Below are positions 5,859 through 9,471 of a DNA stretch of 9,471 nucleotides, piece by piece (the first letter of the stretch is position 1; each line of letters starts with the position of its first letter). The stretch lies in contig JBBDWJ010000015.1 in NCBI GenBank assembly GCA_040902925.1, positions 1 through 9,471 of the forward strand, written 5' to 3'. A program made the position numbers and the translations under genes. The notes beneath the pieces were generated by a model. It did not search any database. It worked only from the letters and a program-made list of their open reading frames with translations, and had not been told where the DNA came from. Origin of the DNA: JBBDWJ01 sp040902925 (GTDB lineage Bacteria; Acidobacteriota; Terriglobia; Bryobacterales; UBA6623).

Positions 5859-7594
5859 TCTGGGTTCACAAACCCGAGCGCGGTCACGATCATGCCCAGA
5901 TCGCGCGCATCGCCTTCGACGCGAAATGCCTGGTCCACGGAAATCTCCACGGTGACGGTTTGGCCCGGCGTGACCCTCGCAGGGGCCTGCAGCGTGTAGC
6001 CCCCGGGGCCTGGATAGGTTTCCGATGCTATTGGCTTTCCGTCGAGGGTCACGGTGACGCTGCGGGCTGGGGCCATGTCGGGAATGTGAAAGACGAGCTC
6101 GAAGGTCGCTTCGATGCTGCGGGGGTTCGCTGCGGTTTCCGTGTCCACGGCTTCAGCGGGGGCCGCGGTTTTCACGGGCACGGCGGTCTTCGCGGGCGTT
6201 GAAGAGTGGGGCGCGCCAACCGGACTCGCCGCGGACTTGAGCACGCCATCCGAACCGGTCTCGGACGGCGCGCGCAGCATCGCCATGGCCCGCGGGCCGA
6301 TCCAGCGCCACTGCTGCTCGAGAGAATAGAAACCGAACATCAGATGATCGGCGGCTTCGGGGGCCGCCATGGTTAGATGCGACGCGGTTGGCTCGGGCGC
6401 GCCGATGACTTCGGCGACGACTTCGTCGAGCAGATGCTCGCCGTAGTCGAAGGGCAGCAAGCCAAAACCTGCCGAGGCGTTGCCGGAACGCGAGTCGACT
6501 CCGACAACGGCCAGCGGTATCGCGCCGGTGCGGATTTCGGTGCGCAGCAGTTCGCCGCGGCGGCCCAAGGTTTGCACGGCGGCGACTCCTCCCAGGCGGC
6601 TGGTGACGAGCGCCGATTGAGGCAACAGCGGTTGATCGGCGAGCGCGTGTTCGCCTCCGATCGCTTCGAGGTAATAGCGCAAGCCCCAGTCGGCGTTGAA
6701 CCAGAGCCGGCGGGATTCGACCAGCGGCTCGAGGCGCGCGGCGAGGTCGCGGTACTGCGATACATATTGATAGTAGGCTGTTGCCAGGAGCAGGCTAAAT
6801 GCCAACTGCACGGCGACTCCGGCGGTGAGCAAAGGCTTTGCGGCGTTGCGCGCGGCCAGCAAAGCCAGAGGGGCGGCTATCGGCAGCAGGTAGCGGGCGG
6901 CTCCGGCATAAAAAGCAGCCAACGCCGCCGCGAAGAACAGGAGCACCCAGGCGGCAAGAAATCGGTCCGCATGCGGCGCGCTCGCCGCAACCGCGGCCTC
7001 AGGCGCGGAAACGCGATGTGGGAGCGCGAGAGATTCCGCACGACTCGCAGTTCCCTTCCCTAGCCGGGCTATCGCCCCAGCCAAAATGCACAGGCCCACA
7101 CCGAGCGACGCCGCCACCAGCATTTTTTCGTCGAGCGTGTAGCCTTCGGTCGCGAACGCTGTGATCGCTCCGGCAGCGCCGAACATCACCAGAGTCCAGA
7201 TCCAACGCCGCAGCCGGAACGCGAAAACAGCCAGCAGCGGGAACAGAAACCAGCCGAGGTGAATGGTTAGAGCCAAGGCGTTGCGCACGCGCCGCTCAAA
7301 ACCAGCGAGGTTCCACGAGGAGTGATATCCCGCGAGCTGGGCAGCGGGCATTTCCGCCCCCGAGGCCATTTCGAATAGCTGCCATGTTCCCAACGCAAGC
7401 AGCGGCGCGAACATCGCCAGCGCGTAGGGCCACTGGCGCATTCCCCAACGGCCGCCGGGTTTTGTTTGCCAGAACCAGCAGGCCAGAATCGGAACGGCGA
7501 ACACTGCTTGATAGGCGGCCAGCCCCGCGAGCCCCAGCGGCACAACGGCCCACAACGGCCGTTCATGTACAATAGAGCAAACCCGACCAGCCAC
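5855..7594 (-). CDS. Membrane glycosyltransferase, C-terminal part (frameshifted)
   Basis: This open frame carries the rest of the GT-C fold enzyme whose N-terminal part is at 7267-8019. From about base 7560 it continues as a membrane helix (WAVVPLGLAGLAAYQAVFAV) and then further hydrophobic segments to about residue 280. It then has a soluble region with LWFNADWGLRYYLEAIGG. Near residues 425-475 there is a low-complexity Ala/Pro/Thr/Lys linker, followed by about 85 residues rich in beta-strand pattern (SVTVTLDGKPI, GQTVTVEISV), probably an extracytoplasmic beta-sandwich. The GTG at 7594 is only a formal start; the real start is 8019 in another frame. Joined at the frameshift, the protein would be about 720 residues, reasonable for a PMT/ArnT-like enzyme. 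If the shift is real, this half is not made unless the ribosome reinitiates or slips. Confidence 0.75.
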   Translation of the reverse strand: MAGRVCSIVHERPLWAVVPLGLAGLAAYQAVFAVPILACWFWQTKPGGRWGMRQWPYALAMFAPLLALGTWQLFEMASGAEMPAAQLAGYHSSWNLAGFERRVRNALALTIHLGWFLFPLLAVFAFRLRRWIWTLVMFGAAGAITAFATEGYTLDEKMLVAASLGVGLCILAGAIARLGKGTASRAESLALPHRVSAPEAAVAASAPHADRFLAAWVLLFFAAALAAFYAGAARYLLPIAAPLALLAARNAAKPLLTAGVAVQLAFSLLLATAYYQYVSQYRDLAARLEPLVESRRLWFNADWGLRYYLEAIGGEHALADQPLLPQSALVTSRLGGVAAVQTLGRRGELLRTEIRTGAIPLAVVGVDSRSGNASAGFGLLPFDYGEHLLDEVVAEVIGAPEPTASHLTMAAPEAADHLMFGFYSLEQQWRWIGPRAMAMLRAPSETGSDGVLKSAASPVGAPHSSTPAKTAVPVKTAAPAEAVDTETAANPRSIEATFELVFHIPDMAPARSVTVTLDGKPIASETYPGPGGYTLQAPARVTPGQTVTVEISVDQAFRVEGDARDLGMIVTALGFVNPE

Positions 7595-8019
7595 AAAGCT
7601 AAAAATGGGAGATCGGCCTCCAGTTTGTTGCCGCTCAGAACAAACGCCGGCACGGCGAGAAACAACAGCGCCGCCAGCAGGGGGTGCGAAGTAAACCGGC
7701 GGGCCAGAAAATACACTGCCCCCACGGCCAGCAGCGAGAAGGTCATGTAGACGGCGTGAAACGCTGTCTCGTGTACGCCGCCGAATACCGTTAGTAACGC
7801 AAGCAGGATGTAGTTGTTCAGCGGCGGATGCGAGTGGCCGGCCATCCAGATGTGCTGGCCCTGATAGACGTACGCCATCTGCATCGGATGCAGCGGATCG
7901 ACGAGGCCGTTGGCGGCCATCGCGAGGTAATAAACGTCGTCGCCCTGAATGGGTTGCGCGAGAAAAGGCAGGCGGATCAGCAGGACCAGGCCAGCGAGCA
8001 CGAGCAGGTCTCGCCGCAT
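7267..8019 (-). CDS. Membrane glycosyltransferase (GT39/PMT_2-like), N-terminal part (frameshifted)
   Basis: This is the N-terminal part of a GT-C glycosyltransferase that would transfer a sugar from a polyprenyl-phosphate carrier on the outer face of the membrane. Residues 5-20 form the first membrane helix. QGDDVYYLA (25-33) holds the acidic pair (Asp27-Asp28) expected in the first external loop. GHSHPPLNNYILL (61-73) is the family's HPPL-type motif. Three further hydrophobic segments follow to residue 151. After Met152, at a 10-bp tandem duplication (7541-7560), homology-like hydrophobic sequence moves to another frame. The remaining roughly 100 codons to the TAA at 7267 read as Arg/Ser/Gly-rich noise. 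The ATG at 8019 was chosen over upstream options because GAGG (8028-8031) lies 8 bases before it and residues before it overlap gcvPB. It starts 10 bases after the gcvPB stop, so it is probably cotranscribed. Confidence 0.78.
   Translation of the reverse strand: MRRDLLVLAGLVLLIRLPFLAQPIQGDDVYYLAMAANGLVDPLHPMQMAYVYQGQHIWMAGHSHPPLNNYILLALLTVFGGVHETAFHAVYMTFSLLAVGAVYFLARRFTSHPLLAALLFLAVPAFVLSGNKLEADLPFLALWLVGFALLYMNGRCGPLCRWGSRGWPPIKQCSPFRFWPAGSGKQNPAAVGECASGPTRWRCSRRCLRWEHGSYSKWPRGRKCPLPSSRDITPRGTSLVLSGACATPWL
7541..7560. repeat. 10-bp perfect tandem duplication at the frameshift
   Basis: CACAACGGCC occurs twice with no spacer (7541-7550, 7551-7560) inside the glycosyltransferase reading frame. 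On the coding strand the upstream frame ends a codon exactly at the array's start and the downstream frame begins one exactly at its end. Twenty bases between them therefore put the two halves out of phase, while 30 (three copies) would put them in phase. Confidence 0.9.
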
Positions 8020-8027
8020 GGCCGTCG

Positions 8028-8031
8028 CCTC
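8028..8031 (-). promoter_or_regulatory. Ribosome binding site of the glycosyltransferase gene
   Basis: GAGG on the minus strand lies 8 bases before the ATG at 8019 and overlaps the gcvPB stop codon, which suggests coupled translation of the two genes. Confidence 0.5.
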
Positions 8032-9471
8032 AGTCGGCCGCCACGTTTGCGGGTTCTTCGACGGGGGTCCAGCGCACGATCGGCTGGCGCGCGGCGCGGG
8101 TTTCGTCCACACGTGTAGTACGCGTGCTTTGCGGGGCGCTTTTTACGAGTTCGGGGTCGTTTTCAACTTCATCGGCGATCGACAGCATCGCTTCGATGAA
8201 CAGGTCGAGCTCCTGTTTGCTCTCGGTCTCGGTCGGCTCGATCATCATCGCGCCGTGAACGATCAACGGGAAGCTCACGGTGTAGGGATGGAAGCCGTAA
8301 TCGATCAGCCGCTTGGCGACGTCGCCAGTTTTGACGCCTTTCTTCGCTTGCAGATCGTCGCTGAAGACGCATTCGTGCATGCTGGGCGCCTTGTAGGGAA
8401 TGTGGTAGCGGCCCTCGATGCATTTGCGAATGTAGTTTGCGTTCAGGACGGCGTCCATGGTGGCGTTGCGCAGACCGTCGCCGCCGTGGGCCATGATGTA
8501 GGCGAGGGCCCGCACCAGCACGCCGAAGTTGCCGCAATAGGCGCGCACTCGGCCGACGCTTTGCGGGCGGTCGTAGTCGTAGGATAACGGCCCTTGCGGC
8601 CCGGCGGCTGTGGAGATCCGCGGAATCGGCAGGAAGGGCTCGAGATGTTTCTTTACGGCCACGGGACCCGCGCCGGGGCCGCCTCCGCCGTGGGGCGTCG
8701 AGAACGTTTTGTGCAGGTTGAGGTGCATCACGTCGACGCCGAAATCGCCGGGGCGCGTGATACCGACGAGCGCGTTCATGTTGGCGCCGTCCATGTAGAG
8801 CTGCGCGCCACGGGCGTGCAACAGCTCGGCGATCTTCGCGATGTCTTCCTCGAAGACGCCCAGCGTGTTCGGGTTGGTGAGCATCAGGGCGGCGACGTTG
8901 TCGTCAACATGGCGGTCGAGCTGCCCCAGATCGACCATGCCGCGCTCGTTGGAGCGGATCTCTTCGACCTCGTAGCCGGCGATTGTCGCGGTCGCCGGGT
9001 TAGTACCGTGCGCCGAATCGGGAACTAGCACCTTGCGGCGCGAATCGCCGCGCGCGTCGTGGTAAGCGCGAATCATTAGGATGCCGGTGAGCTCGCCGTG
9101 TGCTCCGGCGGCGGGCTGCACGGTCACGGCGTCCATGCCGGTGATTTCCGCCAAGAAGGTTTCGAGCTGCTGCTGGATACGCATGCAGCCCTGCGAGAGC
9201 GCTTCGGGCTGGTACGGATGGGCGCCCGCCAGACCCTCGATGCGCGCCACGTATTCGTTGACGCGCGGGTTGTATTTCATCGTGCAGGAACCCAACGGAT
9301 AGAGCCCCAGATCGATGGCGTAGTTCCAGGTGGAAAGACGCGTGAAGTGGCGGATGACCTCGACTTCGCTGACCTCGGGAAAGCCCGGAATCTCGTCGCG
9401 GACGTTGCCTGAGCCCAGGGCCGCCGCGGCGTCGACTGCCGGCACGTCGAGCGGCGGAAGTTGATAGCCCG
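8030..9471 (-). CDS. gcvPB: Glycine dehydrogenase (decarboxylating) subunit 2, partial at the N-terminus
   Basis: This is the PLP-binding beta subunit of the two-subunit glycine cleavage P-protein. With GcvPA it decarboxylates glycine and passes the aminomethyl group to the lipoyl H-protein in the cytoplasm. The frame is open to the right edge (preceding residues GYQLPPLDVPAVD, typical of the family), so the start lies outside; roughly the first few tens of residues are missing. In order it shows GLYPLGSCTMKYNP, PAAGAHGELTGILMIRAYH, DSAHGTNPATA, DGANMNALVG and LNLHKTFSTPHGGGGPGAGP. In the last of these the Lys (codon 8708-8710) is the Schiff-base residue. The C-terminus RAARQPIVRW is also typical. 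All key motifs are intact, so the enzyme should be active if gcvPA is present; that gene is not in the window and is expected just beyond the right edge. The glycosyltransferase follows after 10 bp. Confidence 0.96.
   Translation of the reverse strand, partial: GYQLPPLDVPAVDAAAALGSGNVRDEIPGFPEVSEVEVIRHFTRLSTWNYAIDLGLYPLGSCTMKYNPRVNEYVARIEGLAGAHPYQPEALSQGCMRIQQQLETFLAEITGMDAVTVQPAAGAHGELTGILMIRAYHDARGDSRRKVLVPDSAHGTNPATATIAGYEVEEIRSNERGMVDLGQLDRHVDDNVAALMLTNPNTLGVFEEDIAKIAELLHARGAQLYMDGANMNALVGITRPGDFGVDVMHLNLHKTFSTPHGGGGPGAGPVAVKKHLEPFLPIPRISTAAGPQGPLSYDYDRPQSVGRVRAYCGNFGVLVRALAYIMAHGGDGLRNATMDAVLNANYIRKCIEGRYHIPYKAPSMHECVFSDDLQAKKGVKTGDVAKRLIDYGFHPYTVSFPLIVHGAMMIEPTETESKQELDLFIEAMLSIADEVENDPELVKSAPQSTRTTRVDETRAARQPIVRWTPVEEPANVAAD

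Noticed and set aside
7541..7560. Insertion of one extra 10-bp copy as the cause of the frameshift
   Set aside because: Removing one copy leads into the third frame, not the one carrying the rest of the enzyme; only a gain to three copies, or loss of both, joins the correct frames.
8594..9412. Plus-strand ORFs antisense to gcvPB
   Set aside because: No recognisable motifs; gcvPB on the minus strand is intact with all catalytic motifs.

Overview
The window looks like a chromosomal segment of a GC-rich soil bacterium, most probably an acidobacterium of the Solibacter/Bryobacter type. This is inferred from four things: a remnant of the C-terminal domain found in large numbers in Solibacter proteins (TIGR03437 type), two exported Gfo/Idh/MocA oxidoreductases with Tat signals, the split (two-subunit) form of glycine decarboxylase, and intergenic spaces rich in short tandem repeats and palindromes. 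No database search was possible, so the taxonomy is inference.

Layout. Bases 1-57 are a 10-bp-period tandem repeat that runs off the left edge and leads into a small helix-turn-helix protein (58-342, possibly starting further left). Bases 343-548 hold two adjacent perfect palindromes and an 8-bp-period tandem array. Two paralogous Tat-exported oxidoreductases then lie tail to tail (549-1850 plus, 2024-3388 minus). The 173 bp between them carry a repeat-rich palindromic element. Bases 3389-3620 hold a branched set of inverted repeats upstream of a lone HNH nuclease (3621-4073) of lower GC. A BON-domain lipoprotein (4095-4439, minus) converges on the HNH gene.

The right half, about 4.6-9.5 kb, is one minus-strand gene series. 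In transcription order it contains gcvPB (glycine decarboxylase subunit 2, cut by the right edge), a GT-C membrane glycosyltransferase starting 10 bp later but broken by a frameshift, an unrecognised 76-codon ORF overlapping its stop, a putative glycolipid-binding protein, and an orphan C-terminal domain fragment overlapping that gene's stop. The glycosyltransferase and the glycolipid-binding protein could both relate to envelope glycolipids. gcvPB is central one-carbon metabolism and may simply supply the promoter.

The observations most worth checking are these: the 10-bp tandem duplication lying at the glycosyltransferase frameshift, where one more copy would restore the frame; the 158-bp near-identical inverted blocks in the two oxidoreductases, which suggest gene conversion; and the small HTH gene bracketed by two different tandem arrays. 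I found no transposase, CRISPR array, tRNA or rRNA.
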